Below, piece by piece: positions 19,171 through 31,820 of a stretch of DNA of 64,000 nucleotides. The stretch covers positions 3,162,001 to 3,226,000 of the forward strand of contig CM066309.1 of NCBI GenBank assembly GCA_033807695.1, written 5' to 3'. A program made the translations under genes and the position numbers. Under the pieces are notes generated by a model. The model searched no databases. It saw only the letters and a list, made by a program, of their open reading frames with translations, and was not told where the DNA came from. This stretch comes from Daedaleopsis sinensis (lineage: Eukaryota; Basidiomycota; Agaricomycetes; Polyporales; Polyporaceae). Position 1 is the stretch's first letter. Every line of letters begins with the position of its first letter.

Positions 19171-22100
19171 TTACGCGTCACTACGCCAGTCCTGGCCTCG
19201 GTGTGCAGCCTCCTCGCGTTCAGAGGTACGGTTGACCCATCCGGCAGGATGTCCCTGGGCAGGCAACAAAGCAGACTCGCGCCGCGAAACAATCTTGAAA
19301 TGAGAGCCCTTGTCGTCAGCCTTTGACTTGATGGATTGTGCCTCCTCCTTGTTGCGCTGGAATATCTGAATGCAACGGTAGTGAGGATCATACCACTGAC
19401 GAGGGTAGCGAGCGCTTCTCACCTCCTGGAGGGCCTGCGTGCGAGACTTATCCTCAGATACCTTCGCCTCCGCCATGCGATCGCGCACGCCGACGAGTTG
19501 TCCATCGACGTACTCGAGACCGGTGGTGATCGCGTCGGCAATGGCTTTCTGCAGCTGCTTCTTCACGAGACCGGTCGCGAGCGGGCGAAGGGTCTTGTAC
19601 AGCATGTCGTGCTTGGAGTCGCGAATTGAGAACTTCAGCGTGCCGACCTTCACGTTGACGTTCTTGACCTTGAAGACACTGGACTTGTCCTTGTCGGCGG
19701 ATACGACGTGCGCCGTGATCGTCAGACCCTCGCCGCCTAGGAGAACGTCTGCCAAACCCGAATCCGACAGCTTGGGGAAGCCGCTCTTCTTTTTGAAGTA
19801 GAACGCGACGTCTCTCATGTCGGCCTGAATTTGGCCGAATGTGAGCACGAACTCGTGGTGGTTCTCATCCCTTGATTGAATCAGCGTTAGCATCCTAGAA
19901 CCGTGAGAACACGCAAACGCTTACTTGATTGCGTCGTACGGACTGAATTTGACGAAGTTATGGGCTTCCATGCTGACGAGGTTGGGGAACAAGTTGCGGC
20001 CCGACAATGCCAGATTTTCAATGACGAGATCCAGCGAGTCGTCGGTATACTCGATACGGGGGATCGGGACGTATCCAACCTGACAAAGAGGTGAGCCATG
20101 ATTAACAGTCGTGGTGGTATGGCTGTTACCTGGTCGATGATGCTTGGGAGGATGACCTTACGGATATCCATCCAGAGATCGGGCTTAAACTTGAGGGAAC
20201 CTTCCGCATCGAAGAGTAGGTCCTTAGTCAGGCGAGCCCAGTCCTGGCCGAATCTATGGAAACAAATCAGCACGATGGCATCCCAGGTTGCGCTATGGGG
20301 TCACAACTCACCTCTTGTTGAGCGGGTCTTCGCCGAGGGCGCGGAACCATTCACCAGCCGCAGTGAAGAGGTTGTCGAAATGACCCTTATACTTGTCGTC
20401 GTAGAATTGACGGCCGCTCTCGCGTAACGCGTTCGCCTCGTTGTTGCATTGCGGTTCGATCACGAACCCAGGCTCGATGAGGACCTACGAGAGGTGTCAA
20501 TTGAATATGGACGGGGGATAGCTCTCACACGTACCTTGCGCGTGTAGGTATCTACCGATCGGAACCAGTTCTTCAACTCCTCGTCGTGCTGCGCATCGTC
20601 GTATAACGTGTGCATTGCGTCCCCGATGGTGCCGAGGCTCTTGCCGTTAGCGAACCTCTCGAGCAGAGTGCGTAGCTCAGAAGTAGCCTGTTGGAGCGCG
20701 GAATCGCCCTTCAGTTGTTGACCGGAGTCCTTTCCTGTGGGTAGGGTGAAGTCAGCGACTGTTACTGAACCGCGGCTTCCACTGCTCTTACCATGATCAG
20801 CCACAGTCTTCCCGTGCGAGGCGTACTCCTCCAAGAAATCAAGGAGCCACCTGATAGACTCCTGGTAATCTTTGTGCTTCTGGCACTCGACGATGACCTA
20901 GTGAGGCGAAGTCAGAACTTAGGCACTCGTAGAATCGAAACATCTCCTGCACCTTCTTGCCGCGGAAAATGAACTGGTCGCGACGCTCTTCGGGGAAATA
21001 CTCCTCGGTCAACACATGCTTGGCGTGGTCGTAGTGATCGTTCGCACGATCCTTGTGCTCTTGCGGGATTCTGTCAGTAAGGTTGTCCTAAGAGTGCATC
21101 AATATCGGCACTCTGCATGCGATCATGCTACACACCCTGACACCACGTAGCTTGTTCATGAAACCGGACTTCTTCACTTCAGCGTCCTCGCGGTCATCGG
21201 GCAGAACCGAACCTCCAACAGCGTTGTTCATGTCGTTAGTCTGGCGCCCAGCTTCATCCTATTGATTGTCAGAAGAATGAGCATGTGAGGACTATGGTAA
21301 AACAGCATCAAACTCACCTTCCCGCGCTCAATCAACTCATCCTTGCGACGTTGTGCTTGATCCATAGCAGTGGAGCCACTGATTACCTCGCCGTTCTCCT
21401 TCTTCACCTGGGCACCTTGCCCGAGCTCGGCACGAGGGTGCTGGGCGACGGTCGTACCCGTACCCGGAATGCGTGCTTCGAGCACCTGATAAGATATTCA
21501 GTACAATGCGATACTATGTGAGCGCATATACTCACCGGGGTTTCATTAGGTCCGACAATGCGGCCGCCCTCGCTCACAAACTGGTCGGAAGGAGCGCTTT
21601 CGTCAATCCTTTGGAGGCGTTCTTGGTCTGGACGCGCCTTGTCGGCGACTTTGCTAGCGGTGCGCGCGAGCATGTCGCGGCCGATGACAGAAAAGTCTCC
21701 GAGCAGCTTGCGAACCTCGGCGTTGGTGAGAACGAGTGAAAGGAGCGTGCGAAGATGCTTGACGGCCTGCTGACCGTCACTCTTCGCCTTTTCCTTGTCG
21801 ACGGGGATGACTTCGTTGGGATCCTTCTTGGCCTGGTTGACATCGACGTCGCGGGTGTGCCAAATGAAGTTCTGGAAAAGCTCATCGGCGTTTTTTTCCT
21901 TGACCATAAGGCGCGCGGTCTCGATTATGTCGCGGCTGTCCACGATGAGGCGTTGGCCGTCCGAGGAAAGGGATTTGATGTCGACGGGGGAGTGTTGGAT
22001 GGCGTAAGTAAGGAAGCGGTCGATCTGCTCGTTGGAGGGCATGCGCAGCTCGCCAAAGGCTCGAACGATGCCGTAGAAGCGGAGTTTGCGGTCAACGTCA

Positions 22101-22245
22101 GCAGCCTGAGCCTTCTTGTCGACGGGGTCGACGACGGACATCTGATACGTACCCCCGGTGAGCTCGAGCGCTGAAAGGCGGACAAGGATGAACGTACCGC
22201 GGCCGGCTTGTCGCCGACATCCTTGGATGCTTGGGGGAGAGACAT
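19171..22245 (-). CDS. HAM1-like / TULIP-type lipid-binding family protein
   Basis: Twelve exons summing to 823 aa: 22245-22198, 22141-21536, 21485-21318, 21258-21136, 21087-20953, 20897-20792, 20734-20535, 20484-20312, 20253-20130, 20079-19925, 19870-19423, 19356-19171. The N-terminal third (DRKLRFYGIVRAFGELRMPSN and on) is highly charged and helical. The C-terminal part (FNLVSMEAHNFVKFSPYD region, then DVAFYFKKKSGFPKLSDSGLADVLLGGEGL) has the alternating pattern of a BPI/LBP-like beta domain. This matches the fungal HAM1_N / HAM1_C family, from general knowledge rather than a search. Such proteins are thought to bind lipids and have been linked to hyphal growth; the role is not established here. 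A TATA box precedes it. The only ATG opening both exon 1 and the frame is at 22245. Confidence 0.75.
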
Positions 22246-22370
22246 TATGGATTGTTAACTGTCGTGAAGTAGCGAAGGCAGATGGTCGTGGCAGAGGGCG
22301 GTCGTGACAAAGTGGGGAGGGTAGGGGGTTGGAGTTGTGATTTGGGCAAGGCCTCGCGACGGCGTTGAGG

Positions 22371-22377
22371 TTATATA
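22371..22377 (-). promoter_or_regulatory. TATA box of the HAM1-like gene
   Basis: TATATAA on the - strand lies about 126 bp upstream of the ATG at 22245. Confidence 0.55.
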
Positions 22378-23002
22378 CGGACGCCAGCTCGGGACCGATG
22401 ACGAGCCCGACGTCATCTCACAGAAAGATCCTTTCCTGGATAACACGCCCGCGGGGCGCCGTGTATGATGTCAGCGGAGGTCGATCGACTCTGGAGGCGG
22501 CTCTGTGCCTCTCTGTGCGTGCATTGGCCACGCCACAACTCCAGTTAATGCGCCATGTTCAACAGCCTACTCAGCTCCTTCAATCTGTCACCGTTATCAG
22601 TACACGCGCGGAGGCGCAGGCACGACCGTCTTCGTTCAAAAGCTCAGCGTGGAGCACAGCGGTGACGGGTTCACGGTGACGTTCACTGATTAGGCCCAGA
22701 GCGCAAACGCATCACGTGCGTGTGACCGTGACGTGACCAAACGCGTCGAGCGCTCACGATCCTTCAAATTCACCGCGGACGCAGCGTGCGACGTCAAAAA
22801 GGAGGAGGAAAGTGCGTTTCGGTGAGAGCGGGCCAAGCATTTGACCGAGGACTCCTCTCATCAAGACATCGACTCTGGAGCTACATTAGGATGCATGTGC
22901 ATCGTGATGTGCAGGATTCAGGTACGCACTACATAACAGCGGAAGACCAGCTTGAGTGGCAGATCACGACAGTGTCCGTCTAGTACCTATACGATTGCAA
23001 AG
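22378..23002. other. Intergenic region, nothing recognised
   Basis: It separates the 5' end of the HAM1-like gene from the 3' end of the 315-aa membrane protein gene. Short open frames only. Confidence 0.5.
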
Positions 23003-24158
23003 TCACAGATGGCGTGATCCCACTAATGATGAAAGACGCAGTGGCCACGTTAGCCATCTTGGGCGCCGACGATGGCGACTCGGAGGGCTGCCGTTAGGCA
23101 CAGATTCCTCGCAAGGAATGTTCTCTGCACCTACTATAATAGGGACGGACTCGGATACGTTCGTTTGAGTCGGTTCGACGTATAACGGTAGGGTGTTGGA
23201 GGAGCTCGAGTCCTTGTCAGCGACGCATGTGTCGGACGATGCGGTGCTGTCCATTGTGCGAGCGCGAGCAATTCCTCTGAAGTCGGCGCTACGCATGACG
23301 CCACACTTGCTAAACTCCATCTGCGCCACAGGCCGCGAGAGCTCGAAGCGCGTGGATAGAACGCGCCTGCTCCTCCGCAAGAATTGCTGTGAATGCGGGC
23401 GTTTCTTGATACGCAGTCCAGGAGTGGGAGGGGAGAAGATCGAAGGTAACACAGTGATGTGTGTGTTCTCCGATACTAGAGGGATATACAAAATGTTGGA
23501 AGGAAGCTAAAGATCTGACCAAGATCTGACGGTCGACTGGTACATACCGTTTTTCGGATCTAGAGAAGATTGCGCGGCGATACCGCGAGTCGAATCACAA
23601 GGCGGACATTGATCGTCTTCGTCGGTCTTCTCCTGAAGATGATCATCCCTTTGAAGAGCTTCGCGCTCGGACGTGGCAGTAGTCTGAAATCCGCTTGTCA
23701 ACGGTACGTTTCGCGGCGAGGACGTCGAGACACTGCACATACAGATATTTCCGCTCGAAGTCGTACCGCTTCGCGGCAGAGTTTAGACAGGTTGCCGGAC
23801 AGTCCATTAAACAGGCCCGCAAACTGTTGCTTGGCTGTCATGGAACAGTAGGTTGACCATCTGAGTGGCTCAGCCATGTCCCTCATCCTGTACAACGGTA
23901 AGCCACCCAAGCGCAATGGCCGACAGTTGCGACTTACGTCCGAAGCCGCTGCTGGAAGCACATAATGGTATTCGCGTCGGAGAATATCTTGTCCTCGCTT
24001 AGAGTCTGTAGAAGACCCTCGGTTTCGAAGACGACTCGGTCGAAGTACTGAAGCTGCGACGTGGGGAGAAGACCGAGAATTGAGTTGACCATGAGAGTGA
24101 TGATGCCGATCCCTAGAACCGACAGTACAAGTCCGACGACCTCGTATGCAGATGGCAT
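23003..24158 (-). CDS. Hypothetical protein: N-terminal membrane segment plus coiled coil
   Basis: Exons 24158-23938, 23860-23743, 23683-23548, 23475-23003; 315 aa. Residues about 5-32 (YEVVGLVLSVLGIGIITLMV and following) form one hydrophobic membrane helix. Residues about 35-115 are helical and likely a coiled coil (FETEGLLQTLSEDKIF...LSKLCREAVRLRAEIS). The last 200 residues are Ser/Pro/Arg-rich with no domain. I do not recognise a family with certainty. All four exons join in frame with normal borders, which supports a real gene. An upstream open segment (ATG at about 24284, Ser/Pro-rich) could be an extra N-terminus in another frame, but no splice joins it. Membrane location is inferred from the hydrophobic helix only. 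Confidence 0.6.
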
Positions 24159-24667
24159 GCTCTAGGGCTATCTTCAGGTGGAATAAAGGGAGGCTCGAAG
24201 AGTGACGAGTGGGTGGAGAGGACGGGGGACTCGCCGGATGCGACTGGATGGGAGGTGGAACTTGAAGAGTCCGCAGTGGGGTCCATGCTTATATGATGCA
24301 CATCTTGAGGCCGCAAGGCATACTTCCATCGACTGCATCTGATCCATGAGGCTTGCTGTATGGGGGTCGAGAAGTCGCGGTTCGCCGGAAGTACTGGTAC
24401 GACTCGGGGTGGCGGTGAGTTCATGTTACGGTGCCTTCTTGCCTTTTTCAGCAGCTACAACACGTGCAAGACACACGGGCGCCTGAATCTAAACCAGCGA
24501 GCAACTTCATGAAACGAACGTTGCCTCCTCCCTTCTAGACACGCCTCGTTACATCGTTATAGACCCCTCTCATAAGGTACGTCTTCCTTCTACACTTTGT
24601 GAGTATACGTATGTCCCTGTATGGCCGTCAGTTCACGCGCAGTATCTAGCTCATACACACACCTTCC
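24159..24667. other. Divergent promoter region
   Basis: It lies between two genes transcribed away from each other (membrane protein on -, kinase on +). It holds the unjoined - strand open segment noted in the neighbouring entry and no other recognisable element. Confidence 0.45.
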
Positions 24668-25974
24668 ATGATTGCCGCTAAACGTCTGCCTTCATACGCA
24701 TACGTTTCACGGGAGCAGGCTCAAAAATATGCGGAGATTACCCAACGAGGAACATACAAGCTTATTGATGCGGAGGTATTCTGGAGAGACAGATATGTGG
24801 AGCTCGAGAAATCCGGGTACACTCTGCGGCCTCGATATCATCCAGACTGGACGCCGTCTTGGTTAGGCACAAATCTGGACCCGTTGCACTGTGAAGACTC
24901 GGTCATGATTGACGTACGTTTCTCAATGTGATAGAGATATAACACTCTCACTTTCTTACCTAGCGAATCCATGTCATCGATGCGACTCGTCGTCGAGACA
25001 ACCAGTTGGTTTCATTGAAATACACAAAAGCCGATAGCGAAGAGATTCGAATATGTCAGTTACTTGCGACCCTCAATCATCCACAAAATCACTGTGTACC
25101 CCTCCTCGAGATACTCCCAGACCCTCTCAGCTCGGACATGGCCTTCATGGTTATGCCCTACCTTCGTCCAATGAACAGTCCCCCCTTCTCTGCGGCGGGT
25201 GAAGTCATCGACTTTATATCTCAGTCGCTGAATGTAATAGCCCCGCCTTGCACGAGAATATATCGCTGATATCTTCGACAGGGTCTCCTCTTTCTCCACT
25301 CGCAAAGGATCGCTCATCGGTGCGCGTTGTGCTCCCGGACCCCCGACCTCGCTTGACAGATCGACACTAGGGATATTGCTGCTCCGAATATCATGATGGA
25401 TGCACGCCCCCTGTATCCTCACGGCCACCATCCCGTCGGGCTTGACTATTCCTCGGACAACATGTACGAGATATCACCGCTCGCCCGCATCGACCGTCCT
25501 GTGCGGTACTTCTTTATCGACTTCGGCATTTCACATCGTTTCGACGAAGGATCCCCAACAATGCTGCTCGGACGGAGGGGTCGTAATCAGGACGTCCCCG
25601 AACTGTCGAACGCGATACCCTACGATGCGTTCAAAGTCGATGTCTATGCCCTCGGAGACGTGTTTTACAAGGAATTCTTGCAGGTAAGCTGATCCTACTT
25701 CTGTACTGCGCGCGAACGCTAAACTGCTCAGAAATACTATGACCTCGACATCCTGGAACCCCTCGTCAGCGCGATGAAGCATCATGACCCCACCGAGCGA
25801 CTGTCTGCAGAGGGGGCGGTCGCGATGTTTCGTGATATTCAAGCACAATTTGACGGTCTTTCACTGCGATGGAGACTCCGTTCAAAGGCGGAATCGGCTC
25901 CAGAACGTCTCGCTTATGACGCAATGGCTGCCGCGCGAGAAGGACTCTACCGCTTGAAGCGTTTCATGAAGTGA
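24668..25974 (+). CDS. Protein kinase-like protein
   Basis: Five exons: 24668-24913, 24964-25233, 25282-25319, 25371-25683, 25732-25974; 369 aa. Kinase features are visible: the beta3 lysine in LVSLKY (about Lys101), an acidic helix C (DSEEIRICQLL), the catalytic loop HRDIAAPNIMMD (HRD about 184-186, metal-binding Asn at 191) and DFG at about 235-237. The loop has AAPN where typical Ser/Thr kinases have KPEN or KPQN. An insertion of about 25 residues separates the catalytic loop from DFG. No clear glycine loop is seen. This combination is common in the divergent kinase-like proteins that basidiomycetes carry in many copies. Because Lys, HRD, Asn and DFG are all kept, activity is plausible. 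Substrate and pathway are unknown. Confidence 0.8.
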
Positions 25975-26492
25975 TTTGCTCCTTTGTAAGTGGCATACAC
26001 ATCGTTACTCATGTGTGTGGCTGATGAACTTATCGTGGTCATATACTGCTGTGCAGTATTGCGCTACATATTGCTGTTGATTGCTACCGTGTCTCATCCG
26101 AGTCTGTAGTCGTATTGCTAAATGTTCTCGCCGTTGGATTTGCAGTCTTTGTATATTGTATCAGGACATCGCCCAAAAATTAATGTGATACAGGCCGTCC
26201 GCGTGTTCGTATGTACTAGATACCATGAGAGCATCAATGCGAGTGTCTGCAGCGCATTTGCGGAGCACATGTACTTCGTGCTCTATTGCACATCGCTATT
26301 TTCAGAAACGGCAAACACGTCTGCGCGAGCTGCAGGTGGGGATTCCGCCCGAGGGCTTCCATAGCTGTATAAGAGCCTCACGGTGTGGACATAATACCGC
26401 TAGTGCTTGAGCGTCGCATTTGCTAGCTTGTAGTGAGGCATGCAATTTCGTGTAGTACACTCTAAGTCTTTGGCGTGCCATATTAACCACGT
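25975..26492. other. Convergent 3' spacer, nothing recognised
   Basis: It lies between the ends of the kinase gene (+) and HIS5 (-). Relatively AT-rich, short open frames only. Confidence 0.5.
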
Positions 26493-27867
26493 TTACAAAG
26501 CGACCAACAACTCACCCAACTTCTTCAACACGGTCTTGATCTCCTCCTCGCTCCCCACCGTTATCCGTAGGCAGCCCGCGCAGCCTGGCTCACCACCACG
26601 GTAGCGCACTACGACTCCCTCCTGCTCGGCCAGCGTCTTGTAGATCTTGTTGGCACGAACGTTGTCCGGCTTTCCGCCTCCGTTCTTCTCCAGAACCGGC
26701 ACCATGACGAAGTTCGCGGCGTTCCCACCGATGACCGCACCGAGCCCGAGAGGTATGAGCTCCTTCAGCCCGCGTAGCAGCTCGTCGCGCCCCTTGACGA
26801 GTGTCGATACCTTCTGCTTCATCAGGTCGACCGCCTCGGGTGAGAGAGCCGATAACGCCAACGATGCCGTGGGCGTCGAGATGTTGTAAGGCGCCTTCGT
26901 GTTCATGAGAATCTGGACCAGCGCTGGGTGGGCGAACGCAATCCCGAGTCTGCACTGATGCTCGTTAGAATGGGCCGGTCCTCAACTCTCACATGGGTGG
27001 ACCACGCACCGAATAGCAGCGAGGCCGAAGCTCTTGCTGAGAGTCTGCGTTACGCAAAGGTTCGCGTAATCTTTCATGAGGGACACAGCGCTGTCCTTGT
27101 CGTCCGCGAAGTCGATGTACGCCTCGTCGACGATGACGACGCCCTTGAACTCCTCGAAGTCGAGAATCTCACGCACCGACGCGAGCGAGATGAGCGTGCC
27201 AGTCGGGTTTCCCGGCGAACAGAGGAAGACGAGCTTGATAGAGGGGTCCGCGCTCAGGGCCTTCTTCACCTATTCAAATTGCAACCTGGGTGTTCGTAAA
27301 TAGATCGACGGACGCGCAGCGCACGAGCGGGACGCCACGCACCTCGTCGACTCTGACCGAGAAGCGGCCCTTCTCCCCTCCCTCCCCTCCGTCCCCGCTG
27401 AGTTCGAGCGGGACCTTGACGACCCCGACGTCGTTCACCTGCGCGCACACCGAGTACATCCCGTACGTCGGCGGCGTGATCAGGATCTTCTCCGTCCCCG
27501 GCGCGACACACACCCGGATGAGCAGATCGATGACCTCGTCCGAGCCCACGCCCAGGAAGACGTGGTCCGTCCCAGGGAGCCCGCGCAGCGCCGCAAGACG
27601 CGCTTTGATAGGATCGTGCGTCGGGGAGGGGTACCGGTGGAGGTCGAGGCCGAGCGTGGGCTCGACCTCGGGCTCGAGCTTGGACGAGGAGGGGATGGAG
27701 TGCCCGAGCGCGTTCTCGTTGGCGTCGAGGAGAATCCCCTCGGAGTAGTCGTCGCGCGCACAACGGTAGGGGTGCAGTGTGAGGATGTTAGGTCGGATGA
27801 CCCGCTCGATGTCGAAGTGGGCGGGCTTGGACGGATAGAGGTCCGGGGCGAGGCCGAGGATGGGCAT
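26493..27867 (-). CDS. HIS5: Histidinol-phosphate aminotransferase
   Basis: Three exons: 27867-27343, 27269-27010, 26949-26493; 413 aa. It is a fold-type I PLP enzyme that converts imidazole acetol phosphate and glutamate to histidinol phosphate, in the histidine pathway. Visible motifs are LDANENALG near the N-terminus, SPGNPTG, DEAYIDF, the PLP-binding lysine in TLSKSFGLAAIR (about Lys254) and RYRGGEPGCAGCLRITVG, which contains the phosphate-binding arginine. Length agrees with fungal HIS5 / bacterial HisC. The start MPILGLAPDLYPSK is the first ATG of the long frame. A TGACTC half site about 100 bp upstream could answer to Gcn4/CPC1-type amino-acid control (inference). Confidence 0.95.
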
Positions 27868-27963
27868 GATGGTGTTGCTGCTGAAGATGGGCTCCCAAGG
27901 TATTCTTTCAGCTTTTTAAACGTCGACGAGGCGCGTTATGACTGTGCAGGAGAGGGTGAGTGA

Positions 27964-27969
27964 TGACTC
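27964..27969. promoter_or_regulatory. Possible Gcn4/CPC1-type half site upstream of HIS5
   Basis: TGACTC lies about 100 bp upstream of the HIS5 ATG. Fungal amino-acid biosynthetic genes are commonly controlled through TGACTC(A) elements. A six-base match is weak evidence by itself. Confidence 0.3.
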
Positions 27970-28190
27970 GCATCGGCGTGGAAAGGAGGGGGAGAGCAAA
28001 TCGAGTCAACGCTTGATCCCATAAGTAAGAGATTAGATATTAATCTGCGTCCTAACAGTCCGAAAACCATGTATATAACGGTTACCGGAGTTTTCCGACT
28101 CGATCAAATTCGCGAAGTCCCCTTCAACTCCTACCACCATCTCGCGAGGCAAGCGTGCCTCACTCTCTTCCTCGTCCATTGATCGCCACC

Positions 28191-31017
28191 ATGCCAGGTC
28201 CAGGAAGAAGGGGCGCACGCCGAGCGCACAGAAACCCCGGGTCGAATGCGTCAAGATCGCATCATGGTGCAACCTCCGCATACACCATTCCCGAAGGGTT
28301 CTTCGCGGACGTCGACAACGGGGCGGCATGGAAAATCATAGTGGACTACCTATGCGACTTTTTTGAGCTTCCAGGTGAGATATGCGTTATATTGGACGTG
28401 CTAGTCTCCGTTGTGTCCAGAGAGAGGTGTTCGCAGTAGCCCGGCGCAGGAGAGCTGCGCGACAAACGAGCTTTTATTGCAAGATACATCAGATTTTTGG
28501 ATGCGGGAGGCTCCTTCACATTTCCGTCTTCCGGCAGCTTTTTCGAATGTCCAGCCGTGCAACCCAGGCAATGGTTTAAAGTCACAGCAAGCATCGACCT
28601 CTGGAGTCGTTCGCCAACTCCCCCATATGCGGCTTTATCGTATCTATTCAATCCCGTGCCTTTCCTTCGTGGTGCGAGCGGATTGTTCTCGTTAATTGAG
28701 CATCCAGTCAATCGTTTAGTTGGGTGTTATCAGGCGGGATGATCAGAGCTGTTTTCTATGGAGGCGACGAAATAACGGTGCCGATTTTATGCATGTATGT
28801 CAAGTGTCACTGTCACCTTCAGGATATCCATAGGGCACGCATCTGTGATAGAGACGTAGACTGACGTCGTATGTTGCAGACTTGACTACGCGCAGTGGCC
28901 TGAAGAAGGTCCACACGAACTTCAGCGATATTTACAACAAGCTCAACTCCGCATATACTGCCGCACAACAGCAAGGAAACGAAAAGTTCATGGGTGGTAT
29001 CGTCGGTGTGTGGGCGAAGATGTGTGCGGACGCAATATTGAGAGACAAGCTCTTCAACGAAGGTGCATCTACGTCGGACCCAGGGGGACCTTGCATGTGT
29101 CAGCTCTGACCAGCGTATAGGACTGCTCTCCAAGGTGATGCCGTTGCTGGACTACGACTCGACACGCCACGTGGGACTGAATGCGCTTACTGTGGTCACT
29201 CACCATGGTGGTCTTGACGCACGGCGCGAGATCGCGAAGAAGAACGAGGTCTTGGTTCGTCTCATTGAAGCGCATCCCGAGGACGCAAAGGTTCTAGAGC
29301 TCGCGACTGTCACAATGGCACATGCAACAAGTGCGGTGCTTGTGACGGAGGATCCCCCGGAATCGCGACTCGTGAAGGAACTCAAGGTCCCCTCTGTACT
29401 CAAGACCACCGTCGAGGGTGTGCGCAAACCTATCGCCTCGCACTACATGATCGACCATGCTCTAGGGCTTCTCTCTGGCGCCACTCGGCACTGTCCAGAA
29501 GATTGCAAGGCTACGCCGTCGATGTTGACACTCTTGGTCTCCTACCTGCGCAGCGCGAACCTCACCGCGCGATGCACGGCGCTCGGCGGCCTCTTCTGTC
29601 TCACCGCGAATGATTCCGAATTCGACAGGCAAGTTTTCGACCCGCACAAGATGATCGCCGCGGTCTCGCGCCGCTTTCCAGACAACCTCTCTGAGCTCAT
29701 GATGGACTACGGCTTTGAACGATGCGACACGGTCCTCACTCTGAAGAGCACGCGGGACTACCAGCAAGCGATGATGCGTGCCGCGCAAGACCACGACCTC
29801 GTCGCGCTCGGCCGCACTCTCGCCATACTCATCCAGCGCACAGAGTTCGCGATCTCAGAGGGCATGTTCCAGGCTGAGGGACGGGGCGGCCGGCTGGAGA
29901 AGATGGACGTTGGACTGCCGTTCACTATGTGGACAGACGCCCTCCCGCACTGCGCGAAGGCGCTCCGCGCGCGGGGCACTCCGGCAGACCTGGACGCGGC
30001 GGACGTGCTCGAGCTCAAGTACTTCATCATCCGCCAGCGCATCCCCGACGCAATCAAGCACGGGCAGCAAGCGGTAGAGCGCAACCCGGAGCTCGCGTAC
30101 GCGTACTACGCGATCAGCATGGGCGTGGACCGCGAGCAAGGCCTGCGGGCGGTGAAGAAGGGCTTGAAGTGCAAGAAAGCGCCGCCGTTCGTGCGTAACT
30201 ACATGCTCTGGCGCGCGGTCGAGCATGCTGGCGACCTTGGGGTGGTTGTGCTGCGGGATGCGAAGGCGGGGGATAGCAAGCACGCGGAGGGCGTGGCGTT
30301 CCTGATGTCCGCCTGGGAGGACGCGAAGACGTTCACCGCAGAGGCGCCGCCTGACAATAGGCACATGCAGACGATTCTGAACTGGTACATCATCCTTACC
30401 ATCGCGATCAAGGGCCCAGAGCTCAGCGAAGACCTCCGAGAACTCGCGGTACGTCCTCGTTCCTGCCCGATGCGAGTATTGAGACTGAATGAAGGGGGAT
30501 ATGGCTTGCCAGCCCGCGAAACGCAAGCTCGAAGTTTCCGCGCAGTTCATGAAGATGCTCGAGTTCACGATCAAGAAGACGCAGATACGGCTCACGCGTG
30601 AACTCGTGCTCTCGCTCTATCCAAAGGCGGTCGAGGAGTGGGGCCCGTTCATCAAGCGCTTCGACGAGCTCGACGCGCGCGCGGACAAGCAGAAGCCGCT
30701 CTCGTCTACGCAGGCAGACGACGATCTCGCGGCGTGGCTCGACAATGTAAAGCTCGACAACGGCGACGACGAGCAGGACGAGGGACACCCGCATACGTGC
30801 AGCCACTCGAAGATCAGCATGAACAGCGTCCAGCTCTACCGGTGCTCGTGGTGCGGGAACCCGAGCGCGGTGCTGAAAAAATGCGGAGGGTGTGGGAAGA
30901 CGAAGTACGTAGTCACACTGCTGGCTGAGGGAGAGGTGTTGACTCTCGATCAGGTATTGCGACAACCAGTGTCAGAAGAAACATTGGTCGGACCACAAGA
31001 CGGATTGCAAGAAGTAG
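28191..31017 (+). CDS. MYND-type zinc-finger protein with helical repeats
   Basis: Five exons: 28191-28374, 28880-29062, 29121-30448, 30513-30904, 30954-31017; 716 aa. Residues about 120-640 are helical with armadillo/TPR-like character (for example ALRARGTPADLDAADVLELK and ELAYAYYAISMG), ending in a charged region. Residues about 676-714 form a complete MYND finger: CSWC, CGGC, YCDNQCQKKHW, then H and C in SDHKTDC. MYND fingers bind proline-rich peptides and often occur in transcription or chromatin partners; fungi have many MYND proteins of unknown role. The ATG has a strong context (CACCATGCC), with GTATATAAC 115 bp upstream. Intron 1 is about 505 bp, exceptional in this window, although its borders and phase fit. 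No SET domain is present. Confidence 0.82.
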
Positions 31018-31154
31018 AAGTTAAGCGGGAATCGATCACGCGAAGCTCCATGTACCAATGCTGTATTTTACAAATGCCACTGAACGCCGACCAATTGTAC
31101 ACATAGCTCACAACCCTCCACCGCTCTAGGGCTCAAAAGCACATCGACGAAGAA

Positions 31155-31820
31155 TCAGAACGCGCTCGTGTCTGTGCGCATGTTCAGATATTGCCGCCTT
31201 CCGTCCGGATACCGCCTCCACACGCACATTGGCGTGGTCACCGTCACGTATCTGTCCCTAGCCTCTAACGAGTGCCCTGGAGGGAGAAGGTGATTCAAGC
31301 TCAACGCGAGGTCCGGGTGGCCAGCGAACAGCCTCGACGCCTGGTCCATTATGGCCTCATAGTCCGCCCTACAGTCACCGTGGCGAGAATCAGCAAGCTT
31401 CAGACACCGACACGCGTTGTGCGCACACGAGGAGCGAACTCACTGGCCATCGGCGTTCCTTCGCTGCAGCACCCGGCGCATGGCGAAGAAATCCTCTGGA
31501 CGCGCCCTGAACCTGAACTCGACCGACAACACCCGTATGAACTCGGTCAGCGCGTCCCGCGAGTGTTCGACAGACTGATCGTGCGCAAAGTCTAGATGGC
31601 AGAGCTCGCGTGGGTCCGCGAGTGCGGAGACAGGGTCGAGAAGATCCTCCCATGACTTGCGTCGGGGAAAGCCTTCGAATGGGCTCTCCATGGGAGGAGA
31701 GTGGGCACCGACGTGGTTATGGTTACGGTTGCGCGTTGGCGTGATGTCCGGGTCGGGAGCGGCAAAGAGTGTTCGGTTGGCCCGAGGGGTCTTCGGACTG
31801 GTGGTAGGGCTGGTCGACAT
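31155..31820 (-). CDS. Small protein with one PAH-like domain, copy 2
   Basis: Two exons: 31820-31444 and 31368-31155; 196 aa. The first 80 residues are Ser/Pro/Thr-rich. Residues about 85-165 match the PAH pattern: EFIRVLSVEF, EDFFAMRRVLQ, then a helix IMDQASRLFAGHPDLALSLNHLLP and PGHSLEA. A short tail with Trp, Tyr and Arg follows. The fold and the FLP/LLP-x-G-x3-L ending agree with the proteins at 18.1 and 35.3 kb, although overall identity is low. Like them it has one PAH and none of the other Sin3 parts. A role in transcription is inferred from the domain only. Confidence 0.66.
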
